Origin: Smittia aterrima
Lineage: Eukaryota > Arthropoda > Insecta > Diptera > Chironomidae
NCBI GenBank assembly: GCA_033063855.1
Contig: CP093829.1
Span: 7,202,243-7,266,242, forward strand
DNA length: 64,000 nt
Direction of reading: 5' to 3'
The position numbers and the translations under genes were made by a program. The first letter of the stretch is position 1, and the number at the start of each line of letters is the position of its first letter. Shown here one piece after another: positions 30,430 through 41,360 of this stretch. The notes beneath the pieces were generated by a model that saw only the letters and a program-made list of their open reading frames with translations, ran no database searches and was not told the DNA's origin.

Positions 30430-30720
30430 CCTTGAATCGTATTTTCAACATCAAGAGCTTACAATCATTTCAATTCGATTTTTTAAATTTTGTTTTGAAT
30501 TTTTCGTAAAAAAAGTTTTTTCCAAAAACTATTCAACATTAGAAATTTTTTTGGATGTAGAACAACGAGATCTTCTGTTTGAAAGCATTTTGAAATGAGT
30601 TGCAATCTTTACTCCATTCAACAACTGACCCCAAAGTTTTTAATTTAAAAATTAATTAAACATTTAGATATAAAGATCCCTCTGGACGTTTTGAACCCAT
30701 GACAGCTACGAAAGCGATCA
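30430..30720 (-). pseudogene. Degraded third N-acetyltransferase copy
   Basis: Three traces line up in the right order on the minus strand. Near 30,700-30,670 a frame reads MGSKRPEGSLY (compare MAFQRPEISSY of copy 1). Near 30,590-30,560 it reads AFKQKISLFYI (compare VFEQKISLICL). Near 30,480-30,440 it reads NDCKLLMLKI (compare NDCKLLTLKI at the end of copy 2). The acetyl-CoA motif is missing and frames are broken. The 3' flank GACCTTGAATC is also shared with copy 2. Confidence 0.65.
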
Positions 30721-30862
30721 AAACAAACGAGTTAAGAGTTTTGATAGCGCGAACATTATCAAATATTTTGATTAGCGATATTTTTCACGAGAGATGTTGT
30801 GTTCGTTTTTTTTTAATTTTTCGTTTTCGCACAAGTAAAACATTTATTGATATGACCTTGAA

Positions 30863-31608
30863 TCAAATTTTCAACGTCAAGAGTTTACAGTCATTGCAAT
30901 TCGCATTTGAAAAGTCGATGTCGGAATACTTTTGTTTTAGAATGTTGTAGTTGATGGAAAGGTCTTCTGTGTATCCAATTTTTAAAGCAGCCTTTTGAGA
31001 TCCGATGGTTGTGAAGAGAGAAGCTGTAACTGTCAAGTTGTGAATTCGCATGAAGGAAGCGCGAGCTTTCAACATTTCCGTTGCAATTCCCCATCCTCGA
31101 TAATCAGGTTTGATGACCAGTCCGTGAGCGTATAGGAAATAAATCACGTTATTGTGATCGAAGACGTCGTAGTGACTGTTGATAAAGCCAAACGCTAAGC
31201 GCATTCGCCTCAATTTCTCGTCATTTGTCTGAGAAAGAAAATTAGTTTTTAAAAATAATTATTTTCAATTCAACGACTTGCCTTGAAGTTTGTGTCGATT
31301 CCTTTTGTTTTTACACTCAGAGCGTTGATTCCAATAATTTCCGAGGATCCCTTCTTGAAGCAGACAATGCTTGTCCTTTGATTGAAGACGAATTTATAAA
31401 ATTCCCTTAACGAGTCCTCGGAAATATTGAAAGCTCTCATGAAAGTCTCTTCTGAAGCGTAATATTTGATCATGAAATCCACGGCTTCTTCAAATTTGCT
31501 TTCCGGTAAATCTTCGATCGAGAACTCATTCTCGACATTTTCTTTCTTGACCGTGAAATTTGCGTAGACTTGTGGTTGAAAAAAAATTCTTTCAAACTTC
31601 GTGACCAT
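30863..31608 (-). CDS. GNAT-family N-acetyltransferase, copy 2 (GC-AG intron)
   Basis: Two exons, 31608-31282 and 31228-30863, about 230 residues, start MVTKFERIFFQPQVYANFTV. The acetyl-CoA motif reads IKPDYRGWGIATEMLKARAS, with ASLFTTIGSQKAALKIGYTE after it. Compared with copy 1 the loop Arg-Gly-Arg-Gly is Arg-Gly-Trp-Gly, and overall identity is modest. The intron sits at the same codon boundary as in copy 1 (GIDTNFK / TNDEKL against VPKPK / ETEFES), but its donor is AAG|GCAAGT rather than GT. No GT donor in the right phase is available. Function as for copy 1: acetyl-CoA-dependent acetylation of an unknown amine. Confidence 0.83.
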
Positions 31609-32038
31609 TCTTTGACTTGATTTAATCTCGACTGAAACAACTCGACACAACGACGACTCGCCTCACTATCAATCGACAGAAATAAAATCGGTCCATACAT
31701 GTTCGCGTAGTGTTTCCATTTTCGTTGTGAACAGACACAAAGAATTTCTGACTGTCCGAAGTGTTTTTTGTTTTTCAAAAAAAGACAAACTTGTCACGAT
31801 CATTTCGTTGGAATTTTCTTTTATTCTCAAATACATTACGACAAGGAAATGTAACAAAAGTTCTTATGCAGGTGGATCAGCAGTAAAATCCATTCACTCG
31901 AAAAATATTTGTTTAATAAAATTGGAAAATATGATGAATATTTGCGACTTGCGATGATAGAAATGCCAATTAAATTTATTGACAATTTCGGAGAATAATG
32001 ATTGAAAACTAAATGCTACAGTCACCTCCACGATTTTC

Positions 32039-34680
32039 TTATTTATCATCAGCCTCATCATCCTCAGAGTCTGTTGTGAATTCACTTTCGTTATCCTTTT
32101 GTTCTTGATGTTCTTCTTCAGACTCGCTGATGTTCCAATGTTCTGTGGACAAAATGATAACATTTTTTTAGACTTTGAATGTTGATCACGCAAATATTGA
32201 ACTTACCCGAGTATTGTGGAATTGCTGGAGCTTCTTTAACGTCAAGTTTCAAGTCTAACTGTTGATCCATTCCAATGTAGGAATCTAAAATAAAGAAAAT
32301 TAGTTTTAAGAGTCACAAATCTTTCAAAAGACAAACAAACCTGATCTCAAGCAAACTGTGAATGTGAAGATTCCAGGCCAACGAGGTGCAGTAAATTTCA
32401 ACTGAACTTCTTGTTGATCTACCAAGTTAGTCACGTGATAAGGAGCAGTCAGAAGTGTTTGAGATTTTCTATCGCAAATGTAAGTCCACCAATACTCTTG
32501 CTTATCCTAAAAAGAAGAGAATTTGTAAATATTTACAAAGAATATCAAGTAAATAACTTTACAAACCTCAGGGAAGCTTGGGCTATGAACACTGTGTGAT
32601 GTTTTAGATTTTCCTTCTAGCTTCTCTCGCTTATTCAGTTTTTGTTGGAACCTAAAAGAAAAGTTTTATTAGTTGCGATTAATTTTTGTTTAAACTTTAA
32701 GTTCACTCACTTCTCCCATTCCATGTCATCGTCTTCTGGTGATGAAGCTGCTTTCACTTCATCTTCTGACGATCTTTCAACTTCTTCGACATTCTCGTTG
32801 TCACTCTCAGCGCTTGACTCATCAGCATCGGAATCATTTGCTTCTTTCAAGCTGATGGGTTTAGCGTTATTTTCCTTCGCTCCTTCCTTTCCAGTGACAG
32901 TTGGAGCTGTTTTCATTGCACCAACTGCAGGCTTAGCCTTAGTAGTCTTCGACTTGGACTTGCTTTTGTGACCCTTTTGCTTGAGCCAAACTGGCTTCTT
33001 AGCTTTTACTTCCGCAGTTTCCTTTTGCTCCCCTTCTACGCCTTCTTCAGTCACTTTCTCGCCATCAGCTGCTTCCTCATTGATTGTTTGCTTTTCAACT
33101 GCTGCTGTGTCGCCAATTAGTTCTTTCATGCTTCTACGAACAAGATTCACAGTCACAGTTACGATTGCACCAGCTGTCACTACATTCGAGTTTTCATCAT
33201 CAACAACTTCGCAGCGAATGTTGAAATCAATTAAAGGCATGTTTCCAAGCACTTTCATAACATTCTCATATTCCAGGTCGCTAAGGTCACGTAGCAAGCT
33301 CCTGCTTTCATCTGCTGGGAGTTTTGCAAATTGCTGGACGCTCTTGATGTATCGTTTCTTGTTGACAAAGTATTTCAGATGATCGTCATTGAGATGAGGA
33401 AGTTGAAGCAACGGCGATTTGAATTCCCACAATCCTTGAATGATCAAAGGCGCGAGCTTCATGCAGTTTTCAATTGTTTCAATCGGGGGAAGCTTCTGAC
33501 CAGAAATACGACCAGCATAAGCGAGCATGATGAGTTGATTGACAACAGAGACCATCTCGTTGACAAGGTATGGACATTTCTTGATAACAAATTGTCGATC
33601 TTTTTCAAGAGTATTTGGATTGAGTGGAAGTCGACTGAGATGTGCGTGGATGATTGCGCGAGCCTTAACGGAATAGTTGCGACATAAAGGAACTTCCTTG
33701 CATTTCTCATTGAGATGAGGCAACAGTTTGATAAGTGATGGAACTTCTTCGTTATCAGTTGGACGTTCAGGAACCTGTGCATTGTGGCGCTTGTCGAATT
33801 CCAGCGACGCAGCGAGGATCATGATAACACGTTTTAATGCCATGTTTGGAGTTTTATGGAAGAAATAAAAGTAAAGCTGTGTCGTGTCGAGTAAAACTTT
33901 ATCGCCGCTGAATCGAATACTTCTATACCACCAAGTTCCAACAGCAATTGGAAGAGCAACCATAAAGACGAGTGCGTAAAGACCAAGAACCCAAACGGAA
34001 TTCTCTTTCTCGACAATCCACGATGGCAATGCAATTCCAAAACTCATTGCACCGGGGCCATCTGGATTTCCATATTTCTCCCAATTCTTTCGTGCATCAT
34101 CATCAGTTAATGCTTTGTAAGCTTTAGTCAGTTTCACGAAAGCCTTTTCGTCACCAGTTTCCTTATCAGGATGGAGAACAATCGAGAGTCTATGATAAGC
34201 TTTCTTGACATCACTTTTTGAACTGTCGAGCGGTATTCCCAAAATCTCAAATGGATCAAAGTTCGCAGCTTCATAATCAAATTGTGAAACCTTATAAGTT
34301 AACAAGATAAGAAGCAACCATCCAGTGACAATTGCGAGCTTAATTCCTAGCGATTTCACATTCTTGTATGGATCAGAGTTTGAAATAATAACTCGCTTCT
34401 GACAACATCCTTCGCACTGACAATCCTCCCTGCTCTTGTTCGGATCTGAAAAGAGAATTTGATGTAAGAATTATCATGTCACGATCCAGGGAAGCATGAA
34501 ATTGATTTGAGTGTGAGCGCCTCAAACTTTTTACTGTTATTTCTCATTTCTCTTACCTTCTTGTCTTTTTTTAGGCCAAAAGTAAAATGTTGCTGGAATT
34601 AAAATTAACGCCAGGAACGAGAGGATGAAGTAGAAGAACGTTCCGCCCGACTCATCGTATTGAAACTTTTGTCCCGCCAT
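32039..34680 (-). CDS. Sec63: ER translocation protein SEC63
   Basis: Six exons join in phase: 34680-34557, 34445-32711, 32651-32567, 32506-32341, 32284-32207 and 32142-32039, about 763 residues (human SEC63 has 760). Order of parts: membrane helix 1 (FFYFILSFLALILIPATFYF), a Cys-rich loop (CQCEGCCQKR), helix 2 (LAIVTGWLLLILLTYKV), a lumenal J domain with the HPD motif (IVLHPDKETGDE) at about residues 103-170, helix 3 (WVLGLYALVFMVALPIAVGT), the long Brl domain (LVNEMVSVVNQLIMLAYAGR) split by an acidic/Lys-rich insert, and an acidic tail (SEFTTDSEDDEADDK). SEC63 recruits the chaperone BiP to the Sec61 channel for protein import. It is head to head with the ADP/ATP translocase. Confidence 0.95.
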
Positions 34681-34957
34681 TGATAATTAACTAAATATTT
34701 ATTTAAACTTCTGACTATGTTTTTGACTTCGTGTCGCCGTCAGTTGAATACCCTTGACAACTGGCGAGAAATTATTGAACTAAAAAGTTCGTAAACTTCG
34801 GGTAAAGCGACCAAAGCTTGTCACTTACTAAGCTTCGTTTACTCGAAGAAGAGAAAACTCAAAAAAGAGCTTTTATTCGAGTCGGTGAGCTTGAACGCGA
34901 TAGTCGTAACTTAAGAATTCGCTTGTTGTGTGACACCTAAATCAATATCTAGCAAAC
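34681..34957. promoter_or_regulatory. Divergent promoter region, Sec63 / ADP-ATP translocase
   Basis: The start codons of two housekeeping genes lie 277 bp apart on opposite strands, so both promoters and 5' UTRs should be here. I see no TATA box or other element that I can name with confidence. Confidence 0.55.
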
Positions 34958-36993
34958 ATGTCAGGAAAGGACCCAATGTCATTCGCCAAGGATTTCTTGG
35001 CTGGTGGTATCTCAGCTGCCGTCTCAAAGACAGCTGTGGCCCCAATTGAACGTGTCAAGTTGATTCTTCAAGTGCAAGCCGCCAACAAGCAAATCGTAGC
35101 TGGCCAAGAATACAAGGGTGAGTGTATTAGTAATAAGCCAACATGGCTGACGAATTTTTTTTCTCTCGTACCTTCAATCGACTCTAACGCCCTTGAATAA
35201 GAATCTTTTAAAATTTCATTTATTAAATCTTCAATTTATTAATGTCACCTTTAAAGAAAATTAAGAGCCGATGGCCTCAGAGATTTAATTTTAGTTTTCC
35301 ATCATGTGACACATTTTTTCTTCACACTCGGTTAAGATGATTGCGTAACTGCCCCATTCTTTATTTCCTAGAAAGTGTGCATTCGCGACGAAATTAGAAT
35401 TCAATTCAATCATCTGATTATCTATTGAACTAGAAACTATCAATGTTAGATAATTTGGTTAGCTTTTAAATTGAGAGAAAAAAAAATAACCTCACTTCGA
35501 TTCATTAATTTTAATTGCCTTCTTAATTTTATAGGCATCATCGATTGCTTCGTCCGTATTCCAAAGGAACAAGGCTTCGGCGCTTTCTGGCGTGGAAACT
35601 TGGCCAACGTCATCAGATACTTCCCAACCCAGGCCCTTAACTTCGCCTTCAAGGACGTTTACAAACAGATCTTCTTGGGAGGTGTTGACCAGAAGACACA
35701 GTTCTGGCGTTACTTCGTCGGTAACTTGGGATCAGGTGGTGCCGCTGGTGCCACTTCTCTTTGCTTCGTCTACCCATTGGATTACGCCCGTACTCGTTTG
35801 GGAGCTGATGTCGGTAAAGGTACAGCAGATCGTCAATACAATGGTTTGGTCGATTGTATCAAGAAGACATTGAAAACCGATGGAGCTATTGGTTTGTACC
35901 GTGGCTTCAGCGTGTCAGTCCAAGGTATCATCATCTACCGTGCTGCCTACTTCGGTTGCTACGACACAGCCCGCGGCTCATTGCCCGACCCCAAGAACTC
36001 TCCATTCATCGTAAACTTCGGTATTGCTCAGGTAAGAAAATCATTTTAAATCCATGACCTTACATAACTGGCTCGCCTAGTGAAAAATGAAAGAATTTTT
36101 GCATGTGATTCCTCTCGCATCGTGCGTCAAACATTTTCTTCTTTTCTTGGACTTAAGAGAAATTCAAAGATAATCATTTCTCGAGATTAGGTAACAGTAG
36201 AAAATTTTCACGATTTTTGGCATGAAAATCCAATTTTACGTAACAATTTTACGAGAATATTGAGAGCGGAGAAAGAAAAAATATTCAGTGGTTCAGTGGG
36301 AGTACAAAAGAATATGAGAGAGAGCAAAGTTATCTAATTTTCCATGAGTTTCGTAACGATGAGAACTTCCAATTCAATCTTATCAGCATGATTGAGTTTT
36401 AAAACTTGGCCGACTCCAATGTCACATAGCGACGACGATGTCTGCGTCGTTTTTTGTTTATCAGCGCCCGCGATAATTGTATTTTCAAATGACGCGTCGT
36501 CGTCACAAGTTCTTCTTTCATCAAAGAAAGCTGCTAAGTCAAATAACGAAAATAAAATGAATCGTCTGGCGTTGATTCAAGATTGCGAAAATAAGTGTGC
36601 GCCGAGATGAAATGAGAGAAAATAGCAACAATCACATGACGCTAAGGACGACCTCTTATTTATTTTATAAGGGACTTTAAACCTTTTAATAGTCCAAGGT
36701 TTTGAAAACGAAAACATTTTACTTAAAATTTTCCATTCTTTACATTTCAGGTTGTCACCATCTGCTCGGGTATCTTGTCATATCCATTCGACACTGTCAG
36801 ACGACGAATGATGATGCAGTCTGGACGCGCAAAGGCAGAAATCATGTACAAGAACACATTGGACTGCTGGGTCAAGGTCAACAAACAAGAAGGAACAAAG
36901 GCCTTCTTCAAGGGAGCGTTGTCCAACGTTTTCCGTGGAACTGGAGGTGCTCTTGTCTTGGTCTTCTACGACGAACTCAAGAAACTTCTCTAA
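34958..36993 (+). CDS. sesB: Mitochondrial ADP/ATP translocase
   Basis: Three exons, 34958-35117, 35535-36031 and 36751-36993, joined in phase, give 299 residues, the family length. It has three mitochondrial carrier repeats with the signatures PIERVK, PLDYAR and PFDTVR, and the ADP/ATP carrier signature RRRMMM in the third. It begins MSGKDPMSFAKDFLAGGISA. It exchanges cytosolic ADP for matrix ATP across the inner mitochondrial membrane. The codon use is strikingly GC-richer at third positions (many GTC, GCC, ATC, AAG) than the neighbouring F-box genes, as expected for a very highly expressed protein. Flies have two tandem copies (sesB and Ant2); only one is seen here. The 719-bp second intron has no coding content that I recognise. 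Confidence 0.97.
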
Positions 36994-38616
36994 ATATTTT
37001 CTGTCGACGAAACTATAACAACAAAAAACATCCGAGGAAGCAAAGAACGAAGATCAGAATAAGCTTTGCTATAAATTCCATTAACAACTTTTTTCCCCCA
37101 TCGAGATATGAAATGAAAAACAATTCATTTCCAATTTCCCTCAATCCCCGTCGAAATCAGCGGGCTCGTTGATGAGCAAATAGAAATCTAAAAACAGTTT
37201 CAGTTAAGATTGCAAGCAAATAATAATTGAAATAATTTATTTGAATAAAACGTTCGTTTAGTCTGTAAATCTCTTGTTGGTTTGGAACCCTAATCCCCAG
37301 GTCGAAAAAAAATGCAGAATACTTAGAAAATGACATTCCCATCTGACCCAAAAAAAGGAACAACTGTAAAGTTTACAACCCAAAATCTTAATCCTTCTTT
37401 CTCCGAAAAGAAATTTTTGCATTTTTACAACAACAATAGATCGACTTTACCTGGAAATTCTCAAAACTCTTAAGAACCCAAATCTCAAAAGATTTCCAAA
37501 ACTTGACCGACGAATATCCATCAACAGTTCTACATCCTCCCCACGAGAAAAAAATTAAACGCGCTTTATATTTAGAGAGAGAACGACAAGAAAACTCGAG
37601 CGAAAAGAAAAATCTTTGCAATAGTATTTAAAACAATGGAAAGCGAGAGAAGCAACTTTAAATGTTGTGCAAACCCTAATAGACACACAAGCGAATTCTT
37701 TTGAGTTAATGTTAGTTTTTCGTCGCATTGGCACTTATCATAAACCGGATAAAGCTGCCACGATGGAAAATGATTAAATAAAATTCACGAAAAAAAAAGA
37801 AAATGCGAAACGTTTTTCGATATTTTATAGTTTTCAGAGAAATCCCCATTTTTTCTGCTGCCCACGTTGCTCGACACAAGTTGCTCTTCTCTACATTGTA
37901 ATGACGTAATCACAGCGAGAGAGAAAATGAAAATCGATCTTGCGCATGGCTCGACCTTGAAAATGTTTGTTCTATTTTCTCGGGAAACTAAGAAACGCTG
38001 TCGATAAGCTAGAAATGTAAAATGTAAGTTTTACTCGATCAATTAACACATGCCCCTCAATGACCTTGATTTACTCCGCTCAGATAGCGCATTCAGTCTG
38101 ATTACGTGGCTCAAGAAGTGTGTTTTCGACTCGCGAAAAAAGTTTTATTTTAATCGATCGCCATTGCCGCGGAACTTTCCGTTTATTTTTGATTCATTGC
38201 TTTGTTGTCGTGGATTGTATTGATGTACGCAAAGTTATTTTCCATTTAAATCTTCAATCGGAGATTATTGATCTGACTGTTATCAGTAAATTTCTCAGGA
38301 AGTTTCGAATGAGGGCATTGACCTTTTCTGCTCACATCAGCTGCGCGATTGAAAATGCATTCGATTCGCGATTTACATTTTTTTTTATTATTAGATGTGA
38401 CTTGGTATTGACAAATAAACTCAAGAAGCCCTTCAAATGATTTCTTCTTGACGAAGTTTAATTTAATCAAATTATCTTAAGAATTGGATCGTCCCAGAAT
38501 TCTAAATCTCTTTCTGCACGTTTCAGACATTAGACGTGTTGACTTGTGATTCTAGGTTGAATGATGACTTTGATATTTCTCTCTTTAGCTGCATGATTCA
38601 AGATCAAACATTTCAT
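36994..38616. other. Intergenic DNA between ADP/ATP translocase and TMEM9
   Basis: The two genes converge across 1.6 kb. The left part is 3' UTR of the translocase. The rest is AT-rich with several oligo-A tracts; open frames such as 38,120-38,440 have no recognisable product. I see no gene, RNA or repeat here. Confidence 0.55.
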
Positions 38617-39756
38617 CTAATTAAGCATTGAATGTTGATTGTAAATCCTCGATCGTTGCTCTTGTACCTAAAATTAAGAATAAGGAAACGTCGTTTCAAT
38701 GATTTACGATTTTTCAATATCAAGGAAGTTTTTGGTGCTCGTCATCTTACCTGTCGCTTCCATTTATCTTGCTGGTTTGTCACTCGATTCAAAACATTAT
38801 TGCGATTGACGTTGACATTAACCATCGGAAGCTGATGTCCAGAAACTGAAGCAGTGTCTTCCTGGAACAAAAAGAAAAAGGAAAATAAAATAAAAATATT
38901 TCGATAATATGTAAAAGCAAAGTTTAATCAAAGCAAAAATATTTCGATAACAGAAAAAAATTAGCTAATGTCCTAAATATAAATTCGTTTATAGTAAGGA
39001 AAGTCTCAGATTCAGGTTGAGATTGTAGTCCGTTTGGAAGACTAAACGTCAGTCATGCATGCATATCACTAAATAAGTATTAAGTGAAAAGTTAAGCGAT
39101 TTTATGTAAGCTTAAGCCACTAGAGCCATTAGAGCTGATACTTGCTTCATCATTAATGTGTTCAGAATAATTTTGTTTCGCTCGTTTGTTCAAAATCGGC
39201 TCAAGGAGATTAAGGAAGAGCATGTAGATCGCTAGCAGCGAGATAATCCAAATAACGATGATCACGACGACCTAAAAAAGAATGAAACTCATTTCAATGA
39301 TTTCTTTTCCATCAAAGCGAAGGCTACTCACTTTGATGACGGTTGTATTTCTGTTCTCATATTTGCATTCGCAACGAGGGCAAAACTCTTGCTCCTTCCC
39401 TTTGATTTTATCACCAACTTTAGGAAGAATCACTGAATCGCAATCGCTACAAAGAATAATGACTCATCAGCTGCTCTAAATATTGTTTTTGCAATTCTTA
39501 CCATTTATTTGGCGCAACATTATCACCGATCACGAGGATCCGGCTGTTGTCCTCGAGACTGTTATTCATCACCGAATTGATGCTTGGACAAATGCATTTG
39601 CATCTTCTATCTTCATAACTTTGAGCCTGAAAGATTAATTGAAAACGTAAACAATGAAAGATAAGTTTTATGTGAATTCTAGTCAACACTTACATTTGAT
39701 TGAGCAACGAAACAAATCACAAGGAGCGCTAAGACTCCAAATCTTTTCTGGAACAT
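38617..39756 (-). CDS. TMEM9-family lysosomal/endosomal membrane protein
   Basis: Six exons: 39756-39694, 39626-39502, 39446-39332, 39271-39146, 38861-38751 and 38667-38617, about 196 residues (human TMEM9 183). A signal peptide (MFQKRFGVLALLVICFVAQS) precedes a Cys-rich lumenal domain (YEDRRCKCICPSINSV, CDCDSVILPKVGD, EFCPRCECKYENRNTTVIK), one membrane helix (VVVIIVIWIISLLAIYMLFL) and a cytosolic tail ending VQEQRSRIYNQHSMLN, all TMEM9 hallmarks. TMEM9 binds V-ATPase and CLC transporters of late endosomes and lysosomes. Phase demands that the fourth exon ends at GATGAA before GCAAGT, a GC-AG intron (39,145-38,862); all GT donors nearby give the wrong phase. Confidence 0.87.
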
Positions 39757-39986
39757 TTTGTTTTGTTTAAAGCGATTGTTGGAACCTTGAAAGTAAAGTT
39801 TTTATGTTTTAACTTTTTCTATTATTTCCGAGGGGAAACGAGCGACATCTAGTGGTCAACAAAGGTTTGTGTTCTTGTGACGTTCTTGACGAATTCCGCC
39901 AGTAACGGACGAAATTATTCAAAAGCCAACTGACACTGGAGAGAACAAGGTTTTAAATAATTTAATTTGTACAAAAAGTAGCTGAA

Positions 39987-40841
39987 ATGGGAAACTTAGT
40001 CACTAAAATTACTACAAATAGCATCGAGCTCAATGAGAGTGATGCGAGCGAATTCGTAGTTTACTCGCAGGTGAGATAATTAAAGAAATATAAGTTTTTC
40101 AAATTCTAAAATATTTTTTCGCTTGCATTTCAATTTCAGCAGGTAGAAAAGACCCCAGCTGCTTCTGGGCAACAAACACGAACCGGACTCTTGAAAAACA
40201 TTCTTAATTTCGATCCACGTAGTCCCTCAGCTTTCATCGCTCGAACGCCGTTGTTCAGAAATAACTCTAGGAAATTTCACAAGGAACTTAACGAGTCGAT
40301 TGAGTCGCAAGTTGATTTGGAGATTCTTACACCAGAGGAAGAAGAATCGCTTGGTTCGTGCAGTGATATTGCTCAAGACGGCTTGATCATCAATGGAAAT
40401 GACATTGAGACGCTTCCAGACCCAAGATCCCCAATCACTGAACTCGTTCGAACACCGATAATTGCAGTTGACGAAGTAAAGAAAAAGAAAGAAGACAAAT
40501 TGGTAAAGAAATTGGCTGACAAGATCATTATGGCGAATATGATTGACGAGACGGAGACAAACTTTATGACCGAGACAAAGAAACCAGAAGAGAAGACACA
40601 GAAGGCTAAGAAAACAAAAAATCTCATTTACGAAGACGATGAAAACACCGATCGCTTCTCAACTCCGCCAAGAAAGGCTAATAACTTATTAAAGGACTCT
40701 CGGACGCCTCTCGGTTGTGTCGCTAACACTCCAAAATCAAGAAGCCTCATTCCAACATCAACTCCCAAGTCGAAGAAGTTTAATCACGAGTTCGATCATC
40801 ATTCATCACGAATCCCCGTTTCTGCTAAGAAACTGCATTGA
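39987..40841 (+). CDS. CDCA3/Tome-1-like protein with DPRSP repeats
   Basis: Two exons, 39987-40070 and 40140-40841, about 261 residues, no membrane part. It begins MGNLVTKITT; the Gly2 could be myristoylated, as in vertebrate CDCA3 (MGSAKS). Three related motifs stand out: FDPRSPSAFIARTPL, PDPRSPITELVRTPI and DSRTPLGCVANTPKS, matching the DPRSP..I.RTP signature of CDCA3/Tome-1 (trigger of mitotic entry), an F-box-like SCF adaptor or APC/C substrate that promotes Wee1 loss. The rest is charged and low in complexity, with many S/T-P sites, so cell-cycle kinase control is likely. The second exon can start at either of two tandem AGs (CAGCAG), adding or dropping one Gln. Assignment rests on the motif repeats only. 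Confidence 0.7.
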
Positions 40842-40935
40842 TATTCGTATTTCATTTAACATTTCATTCTTAACCATTTTCATAACTAAATAAATTTTTG
40901 AGTGTTTCTAACGAACAAAAATTTTATTGAATTTC

Positions 40936-40982
40936 TGTAATTTATTTCAACTCATTTTCATCAGGCAATCGTAAACAAAAAA
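40936..40982 (+). repeat. Left 47-bp direct repeat bracketing array B
   Basis: This 47-base stretch (ending CATCAGGCAATCGTAAACAA and A) recurs at 54,290-54,336 in the same direction with two mismatches; the last 37 bases are identical. The two copies lie just outside the F-box/LRR array B and just inside the flanking single-copy genes. Confidence 0.9.
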
Positions 40983-41360
40983 TCATGAATCAAATTACAA
41001 CTTGAAGATTAGATAATTCAAATTCGAAGCGCTTTTCAGTTAAGCTGTTGAAAAAATTAAAACTTCGAGAATTCATATAAAAAAAATTAATAGCTAAAAT
41101 ATTTTTATTAATTAGATACATGTATTTATATAAAACCCTTATATTCTTTAAAATATTCCTGATTACAGTTCTGTCGACACCCACACAGTTCTTCCCGAGC
41201 TTTTTACCGCTTTTTCCAGTCCCAGACCTATCGATGACTACAGAGAAACAACTGAAAAGTTAAATGCAAGTCGAAGATTGATCCAGAATGGAATCGAGTT
41301 TGAGAAAAGAATTAATTTTAAAAAAATCTTTATTTTCGATTGAATGAAATGTTTTTTATT

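Noticed and set aside
33331..33687. Plus-strand open frame of 118 codons
   Set aside because: It is antisense to the large Sec63 exon, with no product of its own.
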